This document shows positions 17,784 to 27,800 of a stretch of 61,390 bases of DNA, in pieces. The notes below the pieces were generated by a model, which saw only the letters and a program-made list of their open reading frames with translations, did not search any database and was not told the DNA's origin. The position numbers and the translations under genes are program-made. Within the stretch, counting starts at the first letter, position 1, and each line of letters begins with the position of its first letter. Source of the stretch: an uncultured Fibrobacter sp. (lineage in GTDB: Bacteria > Fibrobacterota > Fibrobacteria > Fibrobacterales > Fibrobacteraceae); assembly GCF_947166265.1 (NCBI RefSeq), contig NZ_CAMVDO010000019.1, positions 1 to 61,390 of the forward strand, written 5' to 3'.

Positions 17784-19061
17784 ATGTCCGAGAAATTTTC
17801 GAAATGGGTGGCTTGCTGGGGCAACGCCACCTCTATTACAGACCGCAAAGAAGCCACTTACGCCAAAGATTTGACGCTGCGTTACCCGATTCGCGCGTGT
17901 TTTTCGGGGAACAAGCTGCGGTTCCACTTTTCGAATCTCACCGGCACGGAAGCCGTCACCATCAGCAAGGCGTATGTCGCGCATTCCATGCCGCGCCCAT
18001 CTGATTCCTCCGCGCATCCCTCGGTACAGCCCGCCGCACTTGCTACTGGCGCCGCGCAGTCCTCGCAGAATTCAGCAGCTTGTGAGCAGTCCCCGCAGCA
18101 TCCCGCCGATGCATCGAGCTGCGTTACATACTCGCCGATTCCCATCACGTTCGGCGGCCGCACTTCCGCTGCAATCCCCGCGGGTGAAGAAATCCTGAGC
18201 GACGAAATCGCATTCGATGTTGTCGCAGGCGAAACGTTCGATGTCAGCCTCTACTTCGCAGATTTCACACAAATGAACGCGGGTACGGCTATCACGGGGC
18301 CGCTTTCGGGCGGCAAGTACAGCTACGGGAATTTCGCGAAGTCTGCAACCCTCCCCGACGACTTAACGCGCAACACGAACTGGATTTATTTTCTCAACAC
18401 CATCGACATTTTCACCGAAGAAAAGAACTTCGCGCTGGTGTGTTTCGGCGATTCCATCACGGCGCAGGACTGGCCGGATTACCTCACGCTGCGTTGTGCA
18501 CGCGAAGGGTTCAACAATGTCGCCATCATCCGCCGCGCGGTTAGCGGCACACGCATTCTCCGCGAATACAGTTGCATCACCTACGCAGCCTACGGTCTCA
18601 AGGGAGCTACCCGCTTCCCCATCGAAATGAATGTCGCAGGCGCCCGGAGCGTCATCGTGCAGCACGGCATCAACGACATCATCCATCCGGTCGGTGTCGA
18701 GGTCAACAAGTTCCGCCCCTGGAGCGACATGCCCACTGCAGACGACCTCATCAACGGCGTACGTTCCCTCTATATCACGCATGTGCGCAAGCTCGGCCTC
18801 AAGGTTTATAGCGGCACACTGCTGCCGATTTACGGCTGGCGCACCTACAACGAAAACCGCGACATCATCCGCGTGGCATTCAACGAATGGCTCCGCAGCG
18901 CTCCCGATTTCGACGGTTGCGTAGATTTTGACAAGGCAGTCCGCGGCCATGACAATCCGAAGGCGTTTGCCGCCGGATTCGACTCGGGCGATCACTTGCA
19001 CCCAAGCGCCAAGGCGTACGAGGCCATGGCCGAATGTGTTCCCGAAGAACTGCTCCGCTAG
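17784..19061 (+). CDS. SGNH/GDSL-type hydrolase (esterase)
   Basis: 425 residues. The hydrolase domain begins near residue 210: block I with the nucleophile is CFGDSITAQDW, block III reads QHGINDI and block V carries the catalytic Asp/His as DHLHPS near the C-terminus. Such enzymes remove acyl groups from carbohydrates or lipids. The N-terminal ~200 residues form a beta-rich domain interrupted by a Ser/Ala/Gln-rich segment (about residues 70-114, 17991-18125) that looks like an insertion. No signal peptide is visible, so the enzyme is probably cytoplasmic. A perfect TATAAT (17771-17776) ends seven bases before the ATG, suggesting a leaderless message. A weak hairpin (19074-19089) separates it from the convergent helicase gene. 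Confidence 0.85.
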   Translation: MSEKFSKWVACWGNATSITDRKEATYAKDLTLRYPIRACFSGNKLRFHFSNLTGTEAVTISKAYVAHSMPRPSDSSAHPSVQPAALATGAAQSSQNSAACEQSPQHPADASSCVTYSPIPITFGGRTSAAIPAGEEILSDEIAFDVVAGETFDVSLYFADFTQMNAGTAITGPLSGGKYSYGNFAKSATLPDDLTRNTNWIYFLNTIDIFTEEKNFALVCFGDSITAQDWPDYLTLRCAREGFNNVAIIRRAVSGTRILREYSCITYAAYGLKGATRFPIEMNVAGARSVIVQHGINDIIHPVGVEVNKFRPWSDMPTADDLINGVRSLYITHVRKLGLKVYSGTLLPIYGWRTYNENRDIIRVAFNEWLRSAPDFDGCVDFDKAVRGHDNPKAFAAGFDSGDHLHPSAKAYEAMAECVPEELLR

Positions 19062-19107
19062 ATTCCTAAATCAGGCGGCATTTTCCGCCGCTACTCGTTT
19101 CCTGTCG

Positions 19108-20868
19108 CTACTTTTTGCGAATGACCGTCAGCAGGCGCTTCGCTCGGGTCGCCCCTACGAGCAAGAGGCGCTTCCAGTCTTCGCGGCGGCTTGTCTCGGT
19201 GGGTTCTTCCACGTCGACCAAAATAACCGCCATCGCGTCGAGGCCCTTGATTCTATAGGCGCTCACGATATTTACTTTGTCCTTAATCAGCTTCTTGCCA
19301 CCGACCTTGTTCCAGGCGAAACGGGCATCAGCGATATCCTTGAGTCCCGAATTCCTTTCGCTGCGCATCGACACCACAAGCACATCCGATTCCTTCAGTT
19401 CGTACTTGCGTACAAGTTCCTCGTAGCATTTCACCAAAAGACTTTCCTGCTCCGAGGCGTCCCTGTAGCGGACTTCCTTCACAGAATACCCCTGGAGCGT
19501 ATTCTCGTAGCATTGCAGCCTTATATTCGTGTTCTTGTAGATCCATTCGAGAATTCGCTTGGTGTTGCGGAAACCGCGTTTCAAGACCATCACGGGCATC
19601 GCCTTCACCTGGGCATTCTCGATACCGTCCCGGCTTGCATAAAGTCGCTGCGCCGGATCGTAAAAGACGCGCACAAAGCCATGGTCCTTGTCGCGCAACA
19701 GGTCGATTAGCGTATCCACCCAATCGCTCGCAAAGTCCTGCGCCTCGTCAATAATCACCGCGTCGTAGAACATCTTTTCGCGGAGCTTCTTGTCCTTACG
19801 CATTTTCGCCTGCGCCTCGCTAAACGCCTGCGGCAGTTCCTTGTCGTAATACAGGGACTTGTCGGCGCCCATTTTCGGCAGATTCTTTACCGCCTTCGCA
19901 TATTTCTTACACCAGTCGGCATACACAAAGACCTCTATCCGGCCAAAACCTACGCCACCGTCGCGCCCGTATTTTGCGATAACCGCCTCGCGTTCCTTCG
20001 CAAGCGCCGTCTCCACGTCTTCACGGAGTTCTTCGGCAAGCAGGTCGTTATAGCAGGCAATGGCGACGTTCTTTCCGACTCTCGAAAGGCCCAGGGCCTC
20101 CCACACGACCATACGCGACTTTCCGGAACCTGCCACGCCTTCTATACGCACACGGGCGTTACGGGATATGGAATCCATCATCATCTGCTGCATCTCGGTG
20201 GCCTGTTCGGCGTAGTAGTTTTCTTCGCGCAAAAGGTCCGCGGCACTCATCATCTCGCCCACGCCGTCAAAGAAATTGTACAGCGAAAAAAGCGCATCGC
20301 TATCGAGCGTGTCGTTCGCGTAAGGGGCTCCGTTATACGCCTCGGCCCCCGACATCAGAATCTCGATCAGGCGGCTTTCGAACTTTTTCACATTCTGCAT
20401 GTCGGTTTTCAAAAGGGCACGCTTTCTCGGAATTTCAGACAACGGAATCCCTTCCATATTTTCCATATCGCTAAAGCATACGGCCCACTGCACACGCACC
20501 CTGTAAAAGTCCTTGTTCAAGGGCACCTTAAGCAGCACTTTGAAATACTCGTGCAACGGCGAAATCAGCGTCGCCACCTGTTCATGCGGCCCCCTTATAA
20601 CATTACCATTCTGTAGCCACACGCATCCACCGTCTTTATGTCGACGCGCTTCGATCTTCCCGGACTTGCATTCCACAATGAGCATACCGTATTCACGGTG
20701 ATACACGACAGCGTCGGCTTCGCGAAGGACACCGCCATTGTCCGTTTCGAAGGTCCACTTCCTGTTCATCCATACCTGCCAATCGTCCCCCAGCAACTTG
20801 GCAATACGCGAAAAATCGACTTCGGCGCGCGAACGATTCCCCGGAACGACATCTACACGAACGGTCAT
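19108..20868 (-). CDS. NERD-domain UvrD-like (SF1) helicase
   Basis: 586 residues. The N-terminal NERD domain (about 15-120) has the nuclease-like pattern E50/D52 and E66-C-K68. The SF1 helicase domain follows: Walker A GVAGSGKS at 243-250, Walker B/motif II IIDEAQD at 371-377, a motif IV-like LKRGFRNT and a C-terminal VGATRAKRLL. Such proteins are predicted DNA-processing enzymes and are frequent in defence neighbourhoods. It stands alone, convergent with the SGNH gene and upstream of the esterase terminator. No start ambiguity: AAAGGAG-like sequence precedes the ATG. Confidence 0.88.
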   Translation of the reverse strand: MTVRVDVVPGNRSRAEVDFSRIAKLLGDDWQVWMNRKWTFETDNGGVLREADAVVYHREYGMLIVECKSGKIEARRHKDGGCVWLQNGNVIRGPHEQVATLISPLHEYFKVLLKVPLNKDFYRVRVQWAVCFSDMENMEGIPLSEIPRKRALLKTDMQNVKKFESRLIEILMSGAEAYNGAPYANDTLDSDALFSLYNFFDGVGEMMSAADLLREENYYAEQATEMQQMMMDSISRNARVRIEGVAGSGKSRMVVWEALGLSRVGKNVAIACYNDLLAEELREDVETALAKEREAVIAKYGRDGGVGFGRIEVFVYADWCKKYAKAVKNLPKMGADKSLYYDKELPQAFSEAQAKMRKDKKLREKMFYDAVIIDEAQDFASDWVDTLIDLLRDKDHGFVRVFYDPAQRLYASRDGIENAQVKAMPVMVLKRGFRNTKRILEWIYKNTNIRLQCYENTLQGYSVKEVRYRDASEQESLLVKCYEELVRKYELKESDVLVVSMRSERNSGLKDIADARFAWNKVGGKKLIKDKVNIVSAYRIKGLDAMAVILVDVEEPTETSRREDWKRLLLVGATRAKRLLTVIRKK

Positions 20869-20894
20869 AAAAACTCCTTTTTAGTACAATATAT

Positions 20895-20920
20895 AAAACC
20901 CCGCGAAATAGTTCGCGGGG
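20895..20920 (-). terminator. Rho-independent terminator of the esterase gene
   Basis: CCCCGCGAA-atag-TTCGCGGGG (20899-20920) is a perfect 9-bp stem followed on the minus strand by TTTTATATAT. It lies 25 bp after the esterase stop codon. Confidence 0.85.
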
Positions 20921-20944
20921 CTCAGTTTCTTTTTAAAGCCTACG

Positions 20945-22423
20945 TTACTTCCGCACGACTATCCGGCGGGCAGCTTCGCCCTGCACACGCAGGTAGTAAA
21001 CGCCGCTGTTCATGCCGTCGAAGGCAACGGTCTCACCCATGGAGGCACGGCCCGAAAGCATACGGTTACCCTTCAGGTCAAACACGGCATACCCCAGGTT
21101 ATCGCCACTGACAACGGTAAAGCTCAGGTTGCCTTCACCCATCGTGATCTTGGAAGGATTAACCATAGCGAGCATCGGGATCGAAGTAGGATCTTTTCCC
21201 GGCGCCACAAGGGAATCGATCGCAAGCTTGTACAAGAAATCAAACACCCTATTCTGTACGGAATCCGCGAATACGATTTCCTTCTTGTCCTTACCGGTAC
21301 GTGTACTATTGTAGAACTCGTGTTTCAGATCATAGCCCAGCGGGCTGTAGAATTCATGATAGACTTCCTGCTCTGTCAGGATGGAATCAATGATATAGCT
21401 TCCGTAAAGTGTCGGGGTATGAATTGCGAAATGGAGGGCATCTGCAATCATGCTGTACTGTTCGGGAACCTTCTCGCGAACAATGGCATCCGCATCTTCC
21501 ATCGCAAAACCCACCTTATAGGGCAGCACGTCGTCGGCTTCGCCATGGGCAAGGAACACGGGAACCTTGGAGTTCTTCACGATTTCTGTGTCATGGATGG
21601 CACCCCAAAGGGCAACCACTCCGTTTGCAACACCGCTCACCCCCTGCTCACCGAATTCATCGACAGCACCAAGCGAAAGCGTATCATAGATAAACGTCGT
21701 TTCTTCTTCGCTCCAAGTTCTGGTGTACATCTCAAAGTTCGAGTCGTCAAGATAGCTAGGGTAATCCTTCCTTTCGATTCCATAGATGTTTTCAAGTCCA
21801 AGCATGGCACCGGCGCTGTTTCCAAGCACGTAAATCTTGTCGGGGTCGATTTTCAGCGTCTTCGCGTTTGTACGCAAGTAGCGGATGGCAGCACTCAAAT
21901 CCTGCACGCTCCTATAGACGGTACGGGCAAAGTCCACGCTGTCAATCGTATAGACAGTCTGGTCATTCTCCTCGTCCCTGATGTTCTGCAGAACAGCACC
22001 CTGGCGGTATTCCAGCGAGGCCGTCACGAATCCTCGGGCGGCAAGCGAATCCGCGTAGGTCACGGATTTCTGGTCCCTGTCACTCTTATGGCCCGCAACA
22101 AACGCACCACCGTGGCATATCAGTACCACCGGCCTCTTTTTCGCTTTGTCGCTCTTCGGCTGGTAAATATCCATCAGCAACGGTTCGTAAGCGATTTTTT
22201 CATCCTGATAGAAATACATCATCGGTTCGACGCCCGCCATTTGCATCATCGAGCTAAGGACGTGAAAGTTCGTCGTATCCAGGAACGGCACACTGTCGAC
22301 GACTGTCACCGTCGTAGGTTCGCCCACCTTGAACATGCGGTCCTTGTAACGTACGCCATCCGCGAAAGCAGAAACAGCACAGGCGGCACCTAAAAGCGCC
22401 AGTAGGTATTTTTTGGTATTCAT
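20945..22423 (-). CDS. Secreted alpha/beta-hydrolase esterase with C-terminal sorting tail
   Basis: 492 residues from ATG 22423, with GAGGTG nine bases upstream; a GTG two codons earlier overlaps that site. Residues 1-21 are a Sec signal peptide. The catalytic domain is of the carboxylesterase/lipase (HSL-like) type: oxyanion motif HGGAF at 104-108, nucleophile elbow GNSAG with S203, an Asp in HGEADDVLPY and a candidate His in ADALHFAIH. The last ~75 residues form a beta-rich domain ending in GVYYLRVQGEAARRIVVRK, resembling type IX secretion sorting tails. The enzyme is therefore probably exported to the surface and may deacetylate or deferuloylate plant polysaccharide; the substrate is inferred. 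A promoter (22463-22491) and terminator (20895-20920) bracket it as a single gene. Confidence 0.85.
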   Translation of the reverse strand: MNTKKYLLALLGAACAVSAFADGVRYKDRMFKVGEPTTVTVVDSVPFLDTTNFHVLSSMMQMAGVEPMMYFYQDEKIAYEPLLMDIYQPKSDKAKKRPVVLICHGGAFVAGHKSDRDQKSVTYADSLAARGFVTASLEYRQGAVLQNIRDEENDQTVYTIDSVDFARTVYRSVQDLSAAIRYLRTNAKTLKIDPDKIYVLGNSAGAMLGLENIYGIERKDYPSYLDDSNFEMYTRTWSEEETTFIYDTLSLGAVDEFGEQGVSGVANGVVALWGAIHDTEIVKNSKVPVFLAHGEADDVLPYKVGFAMEDADAIVREKVPEQYSMIADALHFAIHTPTLYGSYIIDSILTEQEVYHEFYSPLGYDLKHEFYNSTRTGKDKKEIVFADSVQNRVFDFLYKLAIDSLVAPGKDPTSIPMLAMVNPSKITMGEGNLSFTVVSGDNLGYAVFDLKGNRMLSGRASMGETVAFDGMNSGVYYLRVQGEAARRIVVRK

Positions 22424-22462
22424 AGACACCTCGGATTGAATTTCCTCATTCTTTGTAAACTA

Positions 22463-22491
22463 AATTTAACTTGTTTGTATCAAAAAGTCAA
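22463..22491 (-). promoter_or_regulatory. Sigma-70-like promoter of the esterase gene
   Basis: On the minus strand TTGACT (22486-22491) and TAAATT (22463-22468) are separated by exactly 17 bp. The esterase ATG follows 39 bp downstream. Confidence 0.6.
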
Positions 22492-22500
22492 GCACCCCAC

Positions 22501-22530
22501 AAAAAAATGTCCCCGCGAATTGCGGGAACA
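22501..22530 (-). terminator. Rho-independent terminator of the GH45 gene
   Basis: On the minus strand TGTTCCCGC and GCGGGGACA (22508-22530) pair over nine positions with one G-T pair and are followed by seven T (22501-22507). It lies 30 bp after the GH45 stop. Confidence 0.85.
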
Positions 22531-22559
22531 TTCACAGTTTATCCAAGAAATTCTATCGA

Positions 22560-24155
22560 CTAGCGCTTGCAGGCGCCCTTGGCAGCCATTTCTTCCGTGC
22601 AGTCACAGCCCTTTTCGGTGCAATCGAGAGTTTCCAGTTCATCGCCGGCCTTGTACGTGGACCAGTCGGTGTGCCATGCATAGTTGTTGCTCTTGGTCGT
22701 GTTGATTCTTGTCAGGTAGTGGTCAAGCAGGTACTGCGGGCATTCCACTTCTTCCCAGTGGTAGGTCGGGTTGTCCGCCGCCATGTACCAGTCCGCAAAC
22801 CAGTGGCAACCGCGCAGCAAGTTGGGGAACCCTGCGCTGCCGAATGCGGCATCGCACATGTCCCTCACGCATTCCTGATACTTTTCAAGCGTATTGTCGT
22901 AACCGAGCTTGCTCTGGCATTCGGTAAGGAATCCGCCAAAACCCGCGCCCCAGTTGATACTCGCTCCATTCACCTGGGTCGAGAGGGCATCGAAGGCGCC
23001 CACGCCACCACCCGGAACCATCAGGTCGAACTGGCCGTTTTCCACGTCGTGACCGATGTTTGATGTCATCACGACAATGTGCTTGCCCTTGAGCGCCTTA
23101 TGCGTTGCCTTCGGAGCATTGTTACCGCTAGCGTCCTTGAAGCTTCCGTCATACTGCAGGTGGAAGCACTTACCGCAAGTCGTCTGGGAACCGGGGCCTG
23201 CCACGTAGGCGTAAGAGAGCGAATCGTTCACGGCGATAGGCGCCATGTCCGTACAAGTGAATACGCCCTTTTCCTTGGCTTCGCCACAAGCACTGTTCGT
23301 GCCTTCGTAACCAAACCAGTACTGCTGAACGGCGTGACCGAGCGTAAACGTCGGAACTTCGACATCGTGAATGTTGCAGTTACGGGCAGTCGTCATGCCC
23401 TTCTCGTAAGATTCCTGCGTCGTGGTATCGGTCTTGCCTTCTTCACCGTTGCTAATCCAGGAGCAGTGCGGCTTACAGGCATCCCAGTAGCGGCTGTTCC
23501 AGCCCTTGTTGCCGTTGCTCAGAATATCCTTGGTGTATTCCGGAGAAGGTGCTCCGTAAGATTCGAGAGTCGGGAAACCGTCGGGACCGAGTTCAGGGTC
23601 CGGGTTGCTCGCGCTGCTTTCCGCCGGATTCGAATCTGCGCTGGAGTTCGGATCGACTGGGCCCTCGCCAGCCGAAGAAGTCGGATTGTTCGGATCTTCC
23701 GGATTGGTGGAAGCAGAACTCATGACAATCACCTCGCCCGTACCGGGATCGACCGTGGCATTCGCCTTACAGGCGGTAAGGGCGTTCAGATCCACACCGT
23801 TGAACACAGGCGTGCCATCCGCCGTCATAATGACGCCTTCGGCAAAGGTTGCAACCTGATTTCCTGCGGCATCGGTAACGTTTCCATCGGCATAAATCAC
23901 CCAGTAGCCGTTTCCAGTATCAAAGAGATGCGCATCCGCAGTCGTCAAAACTTCGCCGCAAGGCCCCGCTTCCGGAGCCGTACCCGCAGACGAGCCTGCA
24001 TTGGAATCCGAACTTGCCGTATCAACGCCAGGTTCGACACTGGCAGAGGATTCCCCCTGGTCATTCGTCGAATTCGATGCGGAATCGTCGCCGCATGCGC
24101 AGATCATCGCAAACGCACCCACGGCAACCATCGTCTTGAACAGTCTATTTTTCAT
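22560..24155 (-). CDS. Lipoprotein GH45 endoglucanase
   Basis: 531 residues from ATG 24155, with AGAGG upstream; the frame is open further but only with weak starts. Residues 1-20 are a lipoprotein signal with Cys21 (ICAC) as lipidation site. A Ser/Asn/Asp-rich linker containing one small domain (about 65-130) precedes the catalytic domain (about 215-495). The GH45 signature SRYWDACKPHCSW gives catalytic Asp225; the second catalytic Asp is D455 in HWFADWYMAADNP; FDLMVPGGGVGAFD is the family's conserved glycine loop. GH45 enzymes cleave beta-1,4-glucan by inversion, fitting a plant-fibre-degrading bacterium. Many Cys residues suggest disulfides. It is a monocistronic gene with its own terminator. 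Confidence 0.93.
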   Translation of the reverse strand: MKNRLFKTMVAVGAFAMICACGDDSASNSTNDQGESSASVEPGVDTASSDSNAGSSAGTAPEAGPCGEVLTTADAHLFDTGNGYWVIYADGNVTDAAGNQVATFAEGVIMTADGTPVFNGVDLNALTACKANATVDPGTGEVIVMSSASTNPEDPNNPTSSAGEGPVDPNSSADSNPAESSASNPDPELGPDGFPTLESYGAPSPEYTKDILSNGNKGWNSRYWDACKPHCSWISNGEEGKTDTTTQESYEKGMTTARNCNIHDVEVPTFTLGHAVQQYWFGYEGTNSACGEAKEKGVFTCTDMAPIAVNDSLSYAYVAGPGSQTTCGKCFHLQYDGSFKDASGNNAPKATHKALKGKHIVVMTSNIGHDVENGQFDLMVPGGGVGAFDALSTQVNGASINWGAGFGGFLTECQSKLGYDNTLEKYQECVRDMCDAAFGSAGFPNLLRGCHWFADWYMAADNPTYHWEEVECPQYLLDHYLTRINTTKSNNYAWHTDWSTYKAGDELETLDCTEKGCDCTEEMAAKGACKR

Positions 24156-24354
24156 AAAGCCTCTTTTTTTGCGCCAACCCAAACCTTGGCAATTTACAAC
24201 TTAAAAATAAATTCTCTCGCGTGAATTTCAAAGTAAAAACAGGTTACAAATTCATTAAATGTTCTCTAGATGTACACAAGCAGAATGTTACAATAAAATT
24301 ACACACTCAAAAATCGTTTTTATGCTAAATTACTTGTCAATAAAGGTGCATTAT

Positions 24355-24810
24355 ATGAAAAACATCATTTTCTTCATTTTCGTTTTTTTGGGGACTTCCC
24401 TTGCGGGCGAATTCTATTGTAACGATGGCAAAACAGATAAATATGGAATTCCAGAGACATCCTGCAAGGCTATTTCCAGTAATTTTAATTTTGGCTTGTT
24501 GCAATCCGTCGATGGTCACACGAATTACTATTTCATTGATTTTGCCGACATCTTTTTCACAATAGGAAATGAACACAGCGTTCAGCTAAGGTATATCATA
24601 AACTCAAACGAGCTAAACTATAATGCTATCCAGGCTTTAACACAAACCGCCTTCGCAACAAACGCGAGCTTGTCCGTTATCTTCAAGAGCCCTTACCTCT
24701 CTCAAAACCTTACAACACCAGGTCCATACGGAAGAAATCTGTGCTACCGTTATGCGGGGGAAGGTTCGAGTATGGTCTGCCATATTGATGCAATGACTAT
24801 ATTGCGCTAA
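24355..24810 (+). CDS. Small secreted protein of unknown function
   Basis: 151 residues from ATG 24355, with AAAGGTG upstream; the open frame reaches further back but without a ribosome site. A Sec signal peptide (about 1-17, ending SLAGEF) is followed by a small domain with several Cys (CNDGKTDKYG..SC near the N-terminus, and two near the C-terminus) that may form disulfides. No family recognised. The gene lies 15 bp before the 1306-residue secreted protein and probably shares its message, so the two products may act together at the cell surface. Confidence 0.65.
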   Translation: MKNIIFFIFVFLGTSLAGEFYCNDGKTDKYGIPETSCKAISSNFNFGLLQSVDGHTNYYFIDFADIFFTIGNEHSVQLRYIINSNELNYNAIQALTQTAFATNASLSVIFKSPYLSQNLTTPGPYGRNLCYRYAGEGSSMVCHIDAMTILR

Positions 24811-24825
24811 TATGTAGGGGCAAAG

Positions 24826-27800
24826 ATGAAAAAAATTATATGGGCTGTTTTCATCTTCGCGATTTTGGTCAATGCAAAGTCTCTTTTGCTGCCATTCAAC
24901 GAACCTGTCTACACGAAACTAGAACCAGGGGATGTCGTTCAGATAGAAGATTTTCCCTCGCAGTGGGGGTACAATCGTGTAGTTCTCGGAATACAGTCTT
25001 CCGGGGGCGAGTTTCTTGAAGGCTTTCTTGTCAAAGAAAACTGCTTGCATACATTGGTGGGATACTATCAACAGGTTGATTTTTACTATGATGGTGAGAA
25101 TATATTTCTAAGATATTTGGGGAATTCCGCTAAATATGTAACATTGCAGTGGTGGCTAGACTATTCTGTTGTAACAAGCCAATGCCGAGAGCTCTCCATT
25201 TACACGTCAACAATCTTTGGTAGTAATGGCGATGTTGAAACTGCGTATGCGGCTTATTCGGATTTGGGAGCGATAAACAGCGAATCCATTTTTGAGTCCG
25301 CAAACCAAAATGTAAGGATATCCGATTATCCCAGCTGGAAACACAATACCCTTTTTGTGCAGATAGAGTCGAAAGATGGTAAACCTCTGGATGGATATGT
25401 CTATATCGGTAGGGAGTCGCTAAAAATCAATGGGTTTTCTCTGGCGCTTCCTTTAAGTCGCCGCTCCTTTTTACCGGCGACCTTTCAGGTATCGTTTCCG
25501 TCAGTACGCAAGTTTTCCATAAAATGGTGGGCAGAATACAGGGAACCGCAAGATTTTACTGTCACCAGGCAAATATCCTACAATCAGGGGCAGGATTCTG
25601 TTTATTGCGAGTACGGTTTCACTGGGGCAAGACGGGGAACAGTACGGTTAAAGTATTCCACTGACGATTTTATTGATGGAGAACCGCCCGTTTATATCGC
25701 AAAATCGACATTGAACGGCCCCGCGCTTGAACAGACTAAAAGTCTCCATCATGTCGGGCGCATATATGACATTCATGCAAACCTTTCGAGCAACAAGAAG
25801 GTAACCGTAGTTCTCCCGTTGGAGATTAATCGAGTCAAACTAAATGAGATTACCATATACCATGAGCAAAATGGCTTTGTTGAACAGATTCGACCGGATA
25901 GTGTCGTAAATGGCTTTATCTATTTTCAGACAAACTCTTTTTGTGATTTTTGGGATGCAGTTGCCAAAATTGGCAAAAAATATCTTGATGGACCATTCGA
26001 TTCTGGCGAGGCCGTGGTAGACGGAGTGGCTTCCATCGGTGAAACAATTGTTGACGGCATACAGTATGTAAATGACAAGTTGGAAAGCGCCTACAGATGG
26101 CTAGAAGACGTCGGCTGTAACGTATTCGATCCCGCAGTATGGAACAAACTTTTCAATGATGACCTAGGAGGCTTTTCGACAGATAACTGGGACCTTCCGG
26201 AAGGTATAATGCCTGATGGCAATTACAAAAGTTTCAATCCGGCCTTGTTTGACGTTCTTAAAATTACCTCAACGCAACCCCTGAACATCATTGACGACGA
26301 TATGTCCGATATGACACGGCTAGATTACACACGGAAAAATCTAGACATTATGCTATCCGAATTGGTGAATCGAAAGATGAATGCCGATGTAGAGAACCGT
26401 TTTTACGCGGACGGAAGGATCTATCTGGGCGATAAGAACCTAGACAGTTCCTATTATATAATGAACCTGATGGCAGTCTCTACGGCATTGACAAAATACG
26501 CCTTCGACATGGTGAGAATGGTAAACGACTGTTATGGAGCAATAAACTCGAACACCTTGGCAACATTTTACAATGAAACAAAGGCTTTGTTTACGGGGCA
26601 TTCTTCGGCCGAACGGATGTGCCGAAATATTTTCGAAGGTTTCGGAATAGTTGAAAATAAGCAGGACAACCTAAACTGCCGTCTGGACTTACTCAAGATG
26701 CTTACGCAGTGTGTTCAAGAAGACGATGCGTACCTATCTGCATTCAAGAAAAATCGAGATGAACTCATTCTAAAAACGACAGATGTACTAGCTCGTGTAG
26801 CATTACTCGCCTACTATGACAAAACCTTACGGGAAAATTTGAAGACATGGTTTAACCAAACATATAAAAGCTTGTCCGTAATGATGGAAATGATGGGGCC
26901 GCTGATGCTTTACAATAATATCGCAATCAAGGCCGAGGCAGCTATGGCACTGTATGAATATGTCTATTGGGGAACATCAACCCACCTTGAACGGATGAAG
27001 ATTGGGATGGAAACCCATTATGGCGATAAGGGCGGCTTTTCCGAAGGCATGGGTTATTTGCAGTATATAAACGAGGATGTTCCCTATCTGATGGTAGCGT
27101 TGAAAAAGGCTCATGCGCAAAAGAGGGAATCTTTTAAACTCCCAACCAAGTTTAAAAGGTCTGGGTATCATCTGATGAAAATGGCCCGCAACATCCGCGC
27201 CAAGAAAGAGGAAAAATACATTATTCGGGTCCCCGTAGAAATAGATGACGGATGTACCTACACCCCCGAATATGCGGTATGGGGAACACTGACAAACGAT
27301 GTGAAATTTTTCCAGATGGCTCGGAAATATCTAATGGAAGACACGACATCGTATTTGGGGTATCGAAACGATTTAGTTCAAAACTATCAAAGCCAAAATA
27401 AACCTATTCCTTCTGAAATGGAAATCCAGGATATGTATTATCGAGTTTTCATAGAAAACTCAAAAAAATATGGAAATCCCCTGGCCGGATCTCCTCTGGT
27501 TGCTTTAGGCTATTCAGAATGGAATTATAAAGCCTTGGACGACTTGAATGAAGCCGACGGTGTTTCAGGAGCGTATGAGGACGATGCGGCTATTATAAAC
27601 TACCGGGATCAAGAGGGCAAAGACTATTCCATTACCCTTGTTGCCGAAAATGGAGACCTGTGGAAAAATGGCCAGGCTCATGATCAGCAGGACAACGTAA
27701 GTTTTACTCTGTCCTCTACGAGGGATGGGCATATCGTCCGCGATATGGGGTATGCCGGGTTTGGTGTAGATGGCAATACCCATGGATACAAGGACCATAA

